Positions 1 through 7,063 of a DNA stretch of 11,597 nucleotides are shown piece after piece; the stretch's first letter is position 1, and every line of letters begins with the position of its first letter. The position numbers and the translations under genes are program-made. Source of the stretch: Candidatus Acidulodesulfobacterium acidiphilum. GTDB lineage: Bacteria > SZUA-79 > Acidulodesulfobacterales > Acidulodesulfobacteraceae. The notes below the pieces were generated by a model. It worked only from the letters and a program-made list of their open reading frames with translations, ran no database searches and was not told where the DNA came from. Where the stretch lies: NCBI GenBank assembly GCA_008534395.1, contig SHMQ01000049.1, positions 1 through 11,597 of the forward strand, written 5' to 3'.

Positions 1-3
1 AAA

Positions 4-79
4 GAGCCGCTAGCTCAGCAGGTAGAGCACCTGACTTTTAATCAGGTGGTCGTGGGTTCGACTCCCGCGCGGCTCACCA
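4..79 (+). tRNA. tRNA-Lys (anticodon UUU), CCA encoded
   Basis: The gene folds as a complete cloverleaf. The 7-bp acceptor stem pairs GAGCCGC (4-10) with GCGGCTC (69-75), followed by discriminator A76 and an encoded CCA (77-79). The anticodon stem CCTGA/TCAGG (30-34 with 42-46) closes the loop CTTTTAA, giving anticodon TTT at 37-39, so it reads AAA/AAG lysine codons. The T-arm has a GTGGG/CCCGC stem and a TTCGACT loop. Its promoter lies before the window. No strong hairpin-plus-T-run terminator follows; the next 100 bases are AT-rich leader of the diguanylate cyclase gene. Confidence 0.97.
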
Positions 80-137
80 CATAAAACTGTAGTAAATAAA
101 GTATTTTACGACATTTCTTCAGGCATAAATGATAGCT

Positions 138-156
138 AATACTGTCTATAAGTATT
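138..156 (+). other. Small inverted repeat in the leader between tRNA-Lys and the GGDEF gene
   Basis: AATACT (138-143) and AGTATT (151-156) form a 6-bp stem around a 7-base loop. Flanking GC dinucleotides could extend it past a bulged T. It lies 28 bases before the start codon of the diguanylate cyclase. It could be an operator or a weak RNA hairpin; chance is also plausible in AT-rich DNA. No convincing -35/-10 pair was found in the 80-183 spacer. Confidence 0.25.
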
Positions 157-183
157 GCAAAATGTAATAATTATCGAGATATT

Positions 184-1716
184 ATGGGTATATTAAATAT
201 AAAGCCTTTATCCCGTATCTCTAAAATCATATTTACCGGTTTACTTATTCTGATTTTATATTCAATTATTGCCTCGTTAGTTTATGTGATTTTACAAAGT
301 GAAATCGACCTTTACGTTAAAAAATCTACCGATCTTGCGCTTTATACTACTAAACTTTCTACCGATTTAAATGATCTGATTATCGAGTCTGCTTCAATTA
401 TAAAATATTCTAAGTTAAACGATAAAAACAAGCTCAAAACATCCTTAATTAAGGCTAAAGTCTTAATGTCCTTAACGGATAAAGATTTTAAAATTGTAAA
501 ACATTATATAAAAACTTCACGGATTGGAACAAAAACTATTTTACCTTACGTAAATAAATCATATTTTAATTATATCAACCTTATAAGGCCGATAATAAAG
601 AGAATTATAAAATATCACAGCTTAATTTCAAAAAAAATATTTCTTACGCCGATAGAACTTGCCCTTTATAAAGATTCCCCCGTTTTTTCGCCGTTTGCCA
701 TAAAGGCAGTTGATAAAACAATAAAGCGTGAAAGAATAATACGAAACTATGTTAATCTGATTTATTTAACAGGTTCCTTATTGATATTTGCGTCCATACT
801 TTTTTTTATCTTTTATTCAAAAAGAAAAACTAAGGAAATAGAAATTCTTTATACAAAATTTAATTTAATATTCGACAATATATACGATCTTGCTTACGTG
901 ACGGAATTTACCGGCGATGCCGTCCCAAAACACTTCATAGAGGTAAATGACATGGCATTAAGAAAACTTGGCTATTCTAAAAATGAATTTTTAAAATTAA
1001 GCCATCTAAATATTATTAATGCAACCAATGAAGATATATTAAATATGATGAAACTTTTGTTCGAAAAAGGCACGATGACTTATACCACCGAAATTAAAAC
1101 AAAAGACGGAAGGATAATACCTTTTGAAGTTACCAGCCGCATTTATAAAAATAAAAATCAATACCCTATAGGGGTATGTATTGCAAGAGATATAACGGAC
1201 AGGGTTGAATTGGAAAAAAAACTCAAAAAATTATCCGAAGTAGATCCTTTAACCGGAGCATACAATAGAAATAAATATAAAGAGATTATCGGAAAAGAAA
1301 TCGATAGGGCAAAAAGATATAAATATCCTCTTTCCGTCATAATGATCGACGTAGATTTTTTTAAAGCAATAAACGATAAATACGGACATGTAACCGGCGA
1401 CGAGGTATTGAAAGATATCGTTTCTCTTATAACAGGAAACATAAGAAGCGGGGATTATTTAATACGATGGGGTGGAGAGGAGTTTTTGGTAATAGCGCCT
1501 TACGCTTCTTTAAATAATGCCTACTTGCTATCCGAAAAATTGAGGATTCAGGCAGAATTACATTATTTTTCGTATAAAGGTATACGGATTACTTTAAGTT
1601 CCGGCATTGCGGAACTTATGGAAAACGAAAACGAAACTTCATTTATAAAAAGAGCCGATAATGCACTTTATAAAGCCAAAAATAGCGGAAGAAATAAAAG
1701 CGTAATTTCTCAATAG
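184..1716 (+). CDS. Membrane-anchored PAS-GGDEF diguanylate cyclase
   Basis: Predicted to make the second messenger c-di-GMP from two GTP at the inner membrane. A short N-terminus leads into membrane helix 1 (about residues 14-37). Then comes a roughly 150-residue Lys-rich, probably helical periplasmic segment, membrane helix 2 (about 192-211), a PAS domain (about 225-340, ending in the typical ARDITDR stretch) and a GGDEF domain (about 350-506). The active-site loop is GGEEF (430-434), a functional variant of GGDEF. RSGD at 421-424 lies exactly five residues upstream, matching the RxxD allosteric product-inhibition I-site, so the enzyme looks active and feedback controlled. No EAL domain is present. 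The periplasmic sensor segment is not one I recognise; its ligand is unknown. The gene stands alone on the + strand, convergent with the DUF4282 gene. No clear Shine-Dalgarno is visible before the ATG. Confidence 0.93.
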   Translation: MGILNIKPLSRISKIIFTGLLILILYSIIASLVYVILQSEIDLYVKKSTDLALYTTKLSTDLNDLIIESASIIKYSKLNDKNKLKTSLIKAKVLMSLTDKDFKIVKHYIKTSRIGTKTILPYVNKSYFNYINLIRPIIKRIIKYHSLISKKIFLTPIELALYKDSPVFSPFAIKAVDKTIKRERIIRNYVNLIYLTGSLLIFASILFFIFYSKRKTKEIEILYTKFNLIFDNIYDLAYVTEFTGDAVPKHFIEVNDMALRKLGYSKNEFLKLSHLNIINATNEDILNMMKLLFEKGTMTYTTEIKTKDGRIIPFEVTSRIYKNKNQYPIGVCIARDITDRVELEKKLKKLSEVDPLTGAYNRNKYKEIIGKEIDRAKRYKYPLSVIMIDVDFFKAINDKYGHVTGDEVLKDIVSLITGNIRSGDYLIRWGGEEFLVIAPYASLNNAYLLSEKLRIQAELHYFSYKGIRITLSSGIAELMENENETSFIKRADNALYKAKNSGRNKSVISQ

Positions 1717-1772
1717 AAATTAATTCATTAAATAGACTGAAATTATTAATTAATATTTAAAAAGCTAAAAAA

Positions 1773-2126
1773 TTAATTTTCGTTTCTTTTAGAAGTATTG
1801 TGCTCAATATCCATTAATACTAAAATTAATTCCGCATAGGCCCATAACAATAAAAATATAACTATCGTTACTATTATGCCGCCGATCAATGAGAAAAAGA
1901 ACGATGATAAAGCCGAACCTATATTAAATCCGCCTCTTCCAAACATCTCCGACATTTTTCCCGCCTGATCTGCCCACACAAAGGACATTATAAAAGTACC
2001 AATTAATCCGACTACCAAATAAACAAAGGCTGCTATTTTTAATATAAAAGCTATAAGAGAAAGTGCGGGGTATTTTGAGTCATTATTTAGAGTGCCTCTA
2101 AACTTAAAGTAGGATAGATAATTCAT
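1773..2126 (-). CDS. DUF4282 small membrane protein
   Basis: The 117-residue protein has two long hydrophobic segments (about 20-50 and 72-104). Between them is a Gly/Met-rich connection, and the tail is short and charged. The ending AELILVLMDIEHNT (98-111) matches the conserved C-terminal signature of the DUF4282 family, whose function is unknown. The open frame extends to a GTG four codons earlier (2138). However, that GTG is itself part of a strong Shine-Dalgarno, GAGGTGA (2135-2141), which sits 8 bases before the ATG at 2126, so I choose the ATG. The gene lies 67 bases downstream of panB on the same strand and may be the last cistron of that unit. It converges on the diguanylate cyclase gene with a 56-bp AT-rich gap and no obvious terminator. 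Confidence 0.8.
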   Translation of the reverse strand: MNYLSYFKFRGTLNNDSKYPALSLIAFILKIAAFVYLVVGLIGTFIMSFVWADQAGKMSEMFGRGGFNIGSALSSFFFSLIGGIIVTIVIFLLLWAYAELILVLMDIEHNTSKRNEN

Positions 2127-2134
2127 AAAATATT

Positions 2135-2141
2135 TCACCTC
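2135..2141 (-). promoter_or_regulatory. Strong Shine-Dalgarno deciding the DUF4282 start
   Basis: GAGGTGA on the - strand matches seven bases of the consensus complementary to the 16S 3' end. It is 8 bases before the ATG at 2126. It contains the alternative GTG start (2138), which would therefore have no usable ribosome binding site. Confidence 0.75.
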
Positions 2142-2193
2142 GTTTTAAAAATAATAGTCTTAAATTTTTATATTTATATTTTTTTATTTGTGT

Positions 2194-2997
2194 TTATTTT
2201 TGTCTATAGATATTTTCTTCCGCCGGAAAAGAACCATCTTTAACTTCCTTGCCGTATGTTTTTAAGGCTTCGATTATTATAGGGCGGGATTCCGCAAATT
2301 TTTTAACGAATTTAGGAGGTTTTTGAGCTAACATTCCTACCGCATCGTAAAATACCAGCACCTGTCCGTCGGTATATTTTCCGGCTCCTATTCCTATAGT
2401 AGGAATATTTATGCTTTTTTTTACGCTTACCGCGGCGTCTTCAGGCATTGCCTCCAACACTATCATAAATGCGCCTGCGTCTTCGAGAGCCTTAGCGTCT
2501 TCGACAAGCTTATCGATTTGCGAACTTATTTTACCTTGGACTTTATAACCGCCCATAACATTAATAAATTGCGGCATAAGACCTATATGTCCTATTACGG
2601 GAATACCGCTTTCGGTCAGTTTTTTAACGGTGACGGTTATATTAGCGCCGCCTTCCATTTTAACGGCGTTTGCTCCGCTTTCTTTTAGTATTCTGCCGGC
2701 ATTAATCAAAGCCTGCTCGGAGTTTACCTGATAAGACATAAAAGGCATATCGCATGCTAAAAAAGTATTTTTTAAACCTGCCCTTACTATTTTAGTATGG
2801 TAAATCATCTCGTCCAACGTAACGCTTATCGTATTATCTTTTCCTTGAACGGTAGTTGCAAGCGAATCGCCTACCAATACTATATCGACTCCCGCCTCTT
2901 CCGCTATTCCGGCTTGAACGTAATCATAAGCGGTAATCATTACGATTTTTTCGCCGTTTAATTTCATTTTAATAAAATCTTCGGTCCCTTTTTGCAT
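2194..2997 (-). CDS. panB: 3-methyl-2-oxobutanoate hydroxymethyltransferase (ketopantoate synthase)
   Basis: First committed enzyme of pantothenate (hence coenzyme A) synthesis. It transfers a hydroxymethyl group from 5,10-methylene-tetrahydrofolate to 2-oxoisovalerate, giving ketopantoate, in the cytoplasm. The 267 residues match the usual family length and form one TIM barrel. Visible signatures are TAYDY (22-26), VGDS with metal ligand Asp44, ACDMPF with Asp83, AVKMEGG with Lys113 and Glu115, GHIGLMPQ (136-143), LEAMP with the presumed catalytic Glu182, and IGIGAG (201-206). These correspond to the E. coli metal-binding and catalytic residues, so it should be active. The ATG is only 9 bases after the stop of the ptb-like gene and no good Shine-Dalgarno is seen, which suggests translational coupling. 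panC and panD are not in the window. Confidence 0.95.
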   Translation of the reverse strand: MQKGTEDFIKMKLNGEKIVMITAYDYVQAGIAEEAGVDIVLVGDSLATTVQGKDNTISVTLDEMIYHTKIVRAGLKNTFLACDMPFMSYQVNSEQALINAGRILKESGANAVKMEGGANITVTVKKLTESGIPVIGHIGLMPQFINVMGGYKVQGKISSQIDKLVEDAKALEDAGAFMIVLEAMPEDAAVSVKKSINIPTIGIGAGKYTDGQVLVFYDAVGMLAQKPPKFVKKFAESRPIIIEALKTYGKEVKDGSFPAEENIYRQK

Positions 2998-3006
2998 TTT
3001 ATATTC

Positions 3007-3948
3007 TTATATCCATGATTTATATTCTAAAAATTTAGAATAGTTTTCGGAAACTATAGAAGCAAACGCCGCCGAATAAAGTCTCGCTTCGGCGTTATCC
3101 GCCCTGGATGTAAGCACCACCGGCACTTTAAGCCCCGTTACTATTCCTGCCACTTTAGCTCCTGCAAGATATTCTAAATCTTTAAAAAGTATGTTGCCGG
3201 ATTCTATATTTGGAACCAATATTATATCGGCATCGCCGGATACCTCGCTTTTGATTCCTTTTTCTTCCGCCGCTTTTTTTGAAATAACGTTATCGAAAGC
3301 CAGAGGTCCGTCAACAATGCCGCCCGTAATTTGACCCCTCTGCGCCATCTTGGAAATAATTGCAGCATCCATAGTAGAAGCTATCTTAGGGTTAACGGTT
3401 TCCACCGCCGAAAGTATTGCCGCCTTAGGATGTTTGACGCCGATTATTTTGCAGATATCGATGGCGTTTTGAAGTATCTGCGCTTTTTGAACTATATCGG
3501 GATTAATATTAATAGCCGCATCGGTTATAAAGATTAATTTCTTATAAGTTTTTATTTCCATGCAAAATATATGGGAAATAAACCTGTTAGTCCTTAATCC
3601 GCTTTCCATGCGGATAAGCTGATGCATTAATATATCCGTATGGATATGTCCCTTTATTATAACGTCGGCTTTTTTATCGTAGGCTAATTTAACGGCAATA
3701 ACAGACGCATCGACATCATTGTCCGTGCCGATTATTTCAAAATCATTCGCAGAAATATTTTTTTCTTTTTTTTTAAGGATGGAAATTATTTTATTTTTGT
3801 TGCCTATAAGTATTGGGATTATAATACCCTTTTTATAAGCTAAAATTATCCCTTCAACGACGAAATCGTCTTCGGCAACTACTACTGCAGCTCTTTTAGC
3901 TTTAAACGATTTCGCAGATATTATTAAATCGTCTAATTTTTTTTGCAT
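3007..3948 (-). CDS. Phosphate butyryltransferase / phosphate acetyltransferase family enzyme
   Basis: The 313-residue protein belongs to the Pta/Ptb family, which interconverts an acyl-CoA plus phosphate with acyl-phosphate plus CoA. Typical blocks in order are ITDAAININP (141-150), SAVETVNPKIASTMDAA (180-196), GGIVDGPLAFDNVIS (209-223), ILVPNIESGNILFK (243-256) and the C-terminal VPVVLTSRADNAEARLYS (275-292). Length and the short N-terminus resemble Ptb and the Ptb-like stand-alone enzymes more than classical Pta. The acyl chain used (acetyl, butyryl or branched) cannot be read from the sequence, and no butyrate or acetate kinase is adjacent. It sits between the Asn/Gln-rich gene (13-base gap) and panB (9-base gap), so the three are probably cotranscribed. 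No Shine-Dalgarno precedes its ATG; a 6-bp hairpin occupies that position instead. Confidence 0.88.
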   Translation of the reverse strand: MQKKLDDLIISAKSFKAKRAAVVVAEDDFVVEGIILAYKKGIIIPILIGNKNKIISILKKKEKNISANDFEIIGTDNDVDASVIAVKLAYDKKADVIIKGHIHTDILMHQLIRMESGLRTNRFISHIFCMEIKTYKKLIFITDAAININPDIVQKAQILQNAIDICKIIGVKHPKAAILSAVETVNPKIASTMDAAIISKMAQRGQITGGIVDGPLAFDNVISKKAAEEKGIKSEVSGDADIILVPNIESGNILFKDLEYLAGAKVAGIVTGLKVPVVLTSRADNAEARLYSAAFASIVSENYSKFLEYKSWI

Positions 3949-3955
3949 TTAAAAT

Positions 3956-3970
3956 ATCGTTCTAAACGAT
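3956..3970 (-). other. 6-bp hairpin centred on the stop codon of the Asn/Gln-rich gene
   Basis: ATCGTT (3956-3961) and AACGAT (3965-3970) are perfect inverted repeats. The 3-base loop (3962-3964) is exactly the TAG stop codon of the upstream gene as read on the - strand. The ATG of the ptb-like gene starts 7 bases after the hairpin. It has no T-run and is short, so it is a poor intrinsic terminator; it may be a processing or coupling element, or chance. Confidence 0.4.
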
Positions 3971-4291
3971 TTTACTCAATACGTTTCCGGTTTGATTGGT
4001 TCCTATAGTAACAGTCTGTCCATTGTTATTATACTGATTCTGATTTGCGGCATTACCGTTGCCCGCAGATTGAAGACTCTGGATATTTTGATTAAGGTTC
4101 GCAGTAGTTTGATTTAGCGCATTTACCAAACCTTGATTCAAAGTGTTGACCGTTTTTAGAGTTAATGCGGCAGTTTTATCTGCAACGTCGTTAGGGCCGG
4201 AAATATTCTGATATTGTCCTTTATTGGCATTTGTTTGATTGCTTTGAAATAGTTGGGATGCCGTAGGATTTGCATTAATTCCCTGAACCAT
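3962..4291 (-). CDS. Asn/Gln-rich small protein of unknown function
   Basis: The 109-residue protein is not one I recognise. It has no signal peptide, membrane helix or cysteine. The N-terminal third (1-35) and residues 75-98 are low-complexity and rich in Asn, Gln, Gly, Thr and Ser. The middle (about 36-72, VADKTAALTLKTVNTLNQGL onward) has a regular spacing of Leu/Val/Ala that suggests an amphipathic helix. The gene is likely real and well expressed. It has a GGGGG Shine-Dalgarno 8 bases before the ATG, a near-consensus extended -10 promoter (4355-4382) and a tight position ahead of the ptb-like gene. Composition and layout distantly recall small secreted or polymer-forming bacterial proteins (RebB-like or YjfB-like), but no motif supports either name. 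Confidence 0.7.
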   Translation of the reverse strand: MVQGINANPTASQLFQSNQTNANKGQYQNISGPNDVADKTAALTLKTVNTLNQGLVNALNQTTANLNQNIQSLQSAGNGNAANQNQYNNNGQTVTIGTNQTGNVLSKIV

Positions 4292-4354
4292 TTTAATTAC
4301 CCCCTTTTTTTTATAATATTTACTCGATTAATACATAAATAATATATATATTTT

Positions 4355-4382
4355 ATAATACCACAAAAAATTCTATTGTCAA
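4355..4382 (-). promoter_or_regulatory. Sigma70-type extended -10 promoter for the Asn/Gln-rich gene unit
   Basis: On the - strand there is a perfect -35 TTGACA (4382-4377), a 16-base spacer and the -10 TATTAT (4360-4355, one mismatch to TATAAT). TGG directly before the -10 supplies the extended -10 TGn. Transcription would start near 4348, giving a leader of about 57 bases with a GGGGG ribosome binding site. This is the best promoter in the central part of the window and the likely driver of the Asn/Gln-rich - ptb-like - panB unit. Confidence 0.72.
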
Positions 4383-4389
4383 ATTTTAT

Positions 4390-4401
4390 AGTAAATTTAC
4401 T
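4390..4401. promoter_or_regulatory. Perfect 12-bp palindrome upstream of the -35 box
   Basis: AGTAAATTTACT is a perfect palindrome ending 7 bases upstream of the TTGACA -35 box, where an activator or repressor dimer could bind. The remaining 4402-4481 spacer, between rubrerythrin and this promoter, is plain AT-rich DNA with no clear terminator. AT-rich palindromes arise easily by chance. Confidence 0.3.
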
Positions 4402-4481
4402 GGCATAAGATTAACTCCAACCATTAATATGATATATAATTTACTATGCGGTTTATTTATGCAATATTCCGGTTTTATTTT

Positions 4482-4994
4482 TTATGCGCTGAATTTAATA
4501 TATTTATCTTTACGGCACCCGCAAACAGGGCATTTGTCCGGAGCTTCCTGTCCCACGTGGGTATGTCCGCATACAGGACATATGTAAACCGTTTCTCCGT
4601 CAAAATCTTTACCTGCGTCAAAAAGTTCTTTAGCTTTTTTATAAATATCCCTGTGAATTTTTTCCGCCTCTAAAGCATAGTGAGTTGAGAGCTGGGCTTC
4701 CTTCTCATTTTGAAACTTAGCAGTTTCGTTAAAAACCGGATACATCTCTTCTATTTCATAATTCTCTCCGTTATATGCGGCTAAAATGTTTTCACCGCTT
4801 TTTTTAATACCTCCGAGAGCCCTTAAATGATTTTTTGCATGAATCAGTTCCGCTCTGGCTATCGCCCTGAATATGTTGGCTAACCTTGGTTTTCCCTCTT
4901 TTTCCGCCTCTTCCGAAAAAATCATATATTTAACATGCGCCTGGCTTTCTCCTGCAAAAGCCGCTTTTAAATCTTCTTCCGTCATGCTTCTCAT
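4482..4994 (-). CDS. Rubrerythrin
   Basis: Cytoplasmic non-haem diiron peroxidase that reduces hydrogen peroxide in anaerobes, with electrons passing through its own rubredoxin-type iron centre. The 170-residue length is slightly short of the roughly 190 of classical rubrerythrins. The N-terminal four-helix diiron domain (about 1-130) shows Glu16 in FAGESQAH, Glu49-xx-His52, Glu80-xx-Glu83 in YEIEEMYP, and Glu111-xx-His114. The C-terminal rubredoxin-like domain has paired cysteines Cys139/Cys142 and Cys155/Cys158. All expected metal ligands are present. A good Shine-Dalgarno (AAGGAGA) lies about 8 bases before the ATG. The stop of the transglutaminase-like gene is 26 bases upstream, so the two may be cotranscribed. 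It probably works with the flavodiiron protein encoded 3.4 kb away in oxidative stress defence. Confidence 0.95.
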   Translation of the reverse strand: MRSMTEEDLKAAFAGESQAHVKYMIFSEEAEKEGKPRLANIFRAIARAELIHAKNHLRALGGIKKSGENILAAYNGENYEIEEMYPVFNETAKFQNEKEAQLSTHYALEAEKIHRDIYKKAKELFDAGKDFDGETVYICPVCGHTHVGQEAPDKCPVCGCRKDKYIKFSA

Positions 4995-5020
4995 AATTAA
5001 ATCTCCTTAAATATGGATAA

Positions 5021-7054
5021 TTAATAAAAATAAACGTTAGAAACCGCGATAAAGTAATTTTTAATATACTGCATATACAGCCTGATAATTTTTCTATATA
5101 TCTTATATTCTTCGGTCGAAACCGTCGGTTTTTTGGATTCAAATTTATATGAGCAAATTAATTCCGCTTTGTTATTTAAGAATTTACATCCCGAATATGC
5201 AGAACTTGAATTCTCCTTTAGTTTTAATTCCTTAGGCATATAGTATATATAAGATTTCGCCGGAAGTTTAATTACAATTAAGCCTTTATGTTCAAAAGGA
5301 TATCCTATTATTAAATTATACCGCCTTTTTCTTTTTAAAACAAGGCCGAGCAATCCCGAATCGACCGGCAATACTGAATGAAACAATAATTTGTCTTCTT
5401 TTTTTGTTCCATAGTTCTTATCTTTAATTTTAATTATTAATTTCAAATTTTTATTTATATTTCTTAAATTCTTAAAGTTAAAACCTTTAATCTGCGCTCC
5501 AGGTAAAAAATTATATAAAGAATTATAAACTTTAATTGTTTTTTCGTAACGATTTATATTTTTTAGCGAAGATCTTTCATAATTAGAATAAACCCCTTTA
5601 TACTTGACTGATACCGTTCCGCTTAGCGTCCCGTTTTTGTTTATTTTTCCTTTAAACAAAAATATTTTTTCGTTTTGGTTCGGTTTTTCGGAAGGAGTTT
5701 TAATAAATTTAAATTTATTATGACCTAAAATTGCAATGCCTTTTCTGCCGGACAACTCGAAAGGAATATCGAAAGCTTTATAAGAGGATGAATCGGGATA
5801 CAGGTAACGGCGGACATAGCGTCCGTTTTCTTTAAAAGTCAAACCTACCAAAACCGAATCAAACTGCTTAGGCGAAATTGTTCTCTTATTAAAATCTGCC
5901 GTATTTAAAGACGCGATTAATACGGGGTAAGCGTTTATTTTTGCCGTTTTCAGCATAGCTATAAGCAGAGCCGCCAAAGATTTAGCATCGCCGTAACCGT
6001 CGTTAAAAACAACCGGGGCATCAACCGGACTATAACCGTTTATTCCGTAACCGATCCCTGCATACCTGAAAGTTTTGACAAACTTATCGTATATAGCTGA
6101 CGCTTCTTTTCTTTCTTCTATAATACCGCCGTTATATTTGCTTTTATATTTTTTAATTGCGGGTTCAACGAACTTTGCTATTTTTTTATCCGGCTTTTCG
6201 GCTTTTTCAAACATTGCGTTTATTTTATTCAAAAGAATCCGCCATGACGTATAAGTAGATAAGGCTATATAACTCCTTAAATTTTTTTCAGGAGGCATAT
6301 TGGATTCTTTTTTTATAGCGGGAACATTATTTGCGGAAATGCTTAATTCAGTCAATTTTTTATTCTTAAGCAAAACGGTTTTTCTTAATAAATAAGATTT
6401 TTTTATATTATGAAGATACAGATTAAGCTTAAAACCCGAAGGATAAAAGAGCAAAAAATTATTTTTTTTAACCGGAATACCGTAAGAAAAATAGTTCGTA
6501 TAAAAAACGCCGTTTTTAATAAGGGGTTTAAAATTATTTATTTCATAAGAAAAGTTTATTACGGCATCGTCTTCTACCGCCGGCATAGAAAGAGTCAGAT
6601 ATTTTATATCCGAGTAAGCAGGATAATTAACCGCAAAACCCGGAGATACAATATTAACGGCATGTTTTCCTATAGGAATTTTAAACATTCCGTTAAGCAG
6701 AGTATAGGCGTATAAAAATTTAATTTTTTGATATTTCGTCGAAAAGGGTATAACGACTTCAGAATATTTATTTATACCTCTTTGAGAAAGTATTTTTAAA
6801 GACTCCGTAACATGCTCGCGCAATTCGTAATTTTTATTAAGTTTTAATACGACGTCTTTTTTTATTATATATGCTCCGTATTTTTTGTATAATTTTTCAA
6901 TGTTTTTCCCATTAATTTTTTTAACTGCAACGGACTTCTTATTTAAAGTTTTATGAGAAAAGGCAGGGCGCGTATTTGTTATATTCAAAAATGCAGTAAA
7001 AAATACCGCTATAAACATAAAAAACAAAACATATTTTAATTTCTTATTTTTCAT
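5021..7054 (-). CDS. Exported DUF3857/transglutaminase-like protein, catalytic residues replaced
   Basis: The start is the ATG at 7054 (677 residues). The frame stays open to a TTG at 7063, but that overlaps the Shine-Dalgarno AAAGGAT (7064-7070), which is well placed for the ATG. A Lys-rich N-terminus and hydrophobic stretch (about 8-24) form a signal peptide or anchor, so the protein is probably periplasmic. A DUF3857-like beta domain (about 70-260) precedes a transglutaminase-core-like region (about 310-425), recognisable by GIGYGINGYSP and the block GYGDAKSLAALLIAMLK. Active relatives have GDCKD and FNHV at these places. Here the catalytic Cys is Ala357 (codon GCT, 5984-5986) and the His position in FDSVLVG is Ser400; the Asp in YPDSS (421) remains. 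It therefore looks like a non-enzymatic member, perhaps a peptide-binding or scaffold protein. The C-terminal 240 residues look like beta-rich sequence I cannot name. Very Lys/Asn/Tyr-rich. Confidence 0.8.
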   Translation of the reverse strand: MKNKKLKYVLFFMFIAVFFTAFLNITNTRPAFSHKTLNKKSVAVKKINGKNIEKLYKKYGAYIIKKDVVLKLNKNYELREHVTESLKILSQRGINKYSEVVIPFSTKYQKIKFLYAYTLLNGMFKIPIGKHAVNIVSPGFAVNYPAYSDIKYLTLSMPAVEDDAVINFSYEINNFKPLIKNGVFYTNYFSYGIPVKKNNFLLFYPSGFKLNLYLHNIKKSYLLRKTVLLKNKKLTELSISANNVPAIKKESNMPPEKNLRSYIALSTYTSWRILLNKINAMFEKAEKPDKKIAKFVEPAIKKYKSKYNGGIIEERKEASAIYDKFVKTFRYAGIGYGINGYSPVDAPVVFNDGYGDAKSLAALLIAMLKTAKINAYPVLIASLNTADFNKRTISPKQFDSVLVGLTFKENGRYVRRYLYPDSSSYKAFDIPFELSGRKGIAILGHNKFKFIKTPSEKPNQNEKIFLFKGKINKNGTLSGTVSVKYKGVYSNYERSSLKNINRYEKTIKVYNSLYNFLPGAQIKGFNFKNLRNINKNLKLIIKIKDKNYGTKKEDKLLFHSVLPVDSGLLGLVLKRKRRYNLIIGYPFEHKGLIVIKLPAKSYIYYMPKELKLKENSSSAYSGCKFLNNKAELICSYKFESKKPTVSTEEYKIYRKIIRLYMQYIKNYFIAVSNVYFY

Positions 7055-7063
7055 CGATGGCAA

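Noticed and set aside
93-111. Near-palindrome GTAAATA-AAG-TATTTTAC after tRNA-Lys as a terminator
   Set aside because: Imperfect, AT-only stem without a T-run on the + strand; too weak to call a terminator.
1158-1442. Open frame of 94 codons on the - strand within the GGDEF gene
   Set aside because: It lies wholly inside a gene with clear PAS and GGDEF motifs, has no ribosome binding site and shows no recognisable protein features.
1717-1772. Possible bidirectional terminator between the convergent GGDEF and DUF4282 genes
   Set aside because: The spacer has short AT palindromes such as ATTAATTAAT, but no GC-containing stem followed by a T-run.
3331-3537. Open frame of 68 codons on the + strand inside the ptb-like gene
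   Set aside because: Antisense shadow of a conserved enzyme; no start signal or family motif.
4446-4673. Open frame of 75 codons on the + strand overlapping rubrerythrin
   Set aside because: Antisense to the rubredoxin-like domain, and its composition reflects the complement of that coding sequence.
4930-5142. Open frame of 70 codons spanning the rubrerythrin start and the end of the transglutaminase-like gene
   Set aside because: It overlaps two well-supported genes on the same strand in another frame and has no supporting signals.
6410-6715. Open frame of 101 codons, Arg/Lys/Ile-rich, on the + strand
   Set aside because: Its basic composition looks like a DNA-binding protein but is what the complement of the Lys/Asn/Tyr-rich transglutaminase-like gene would give.
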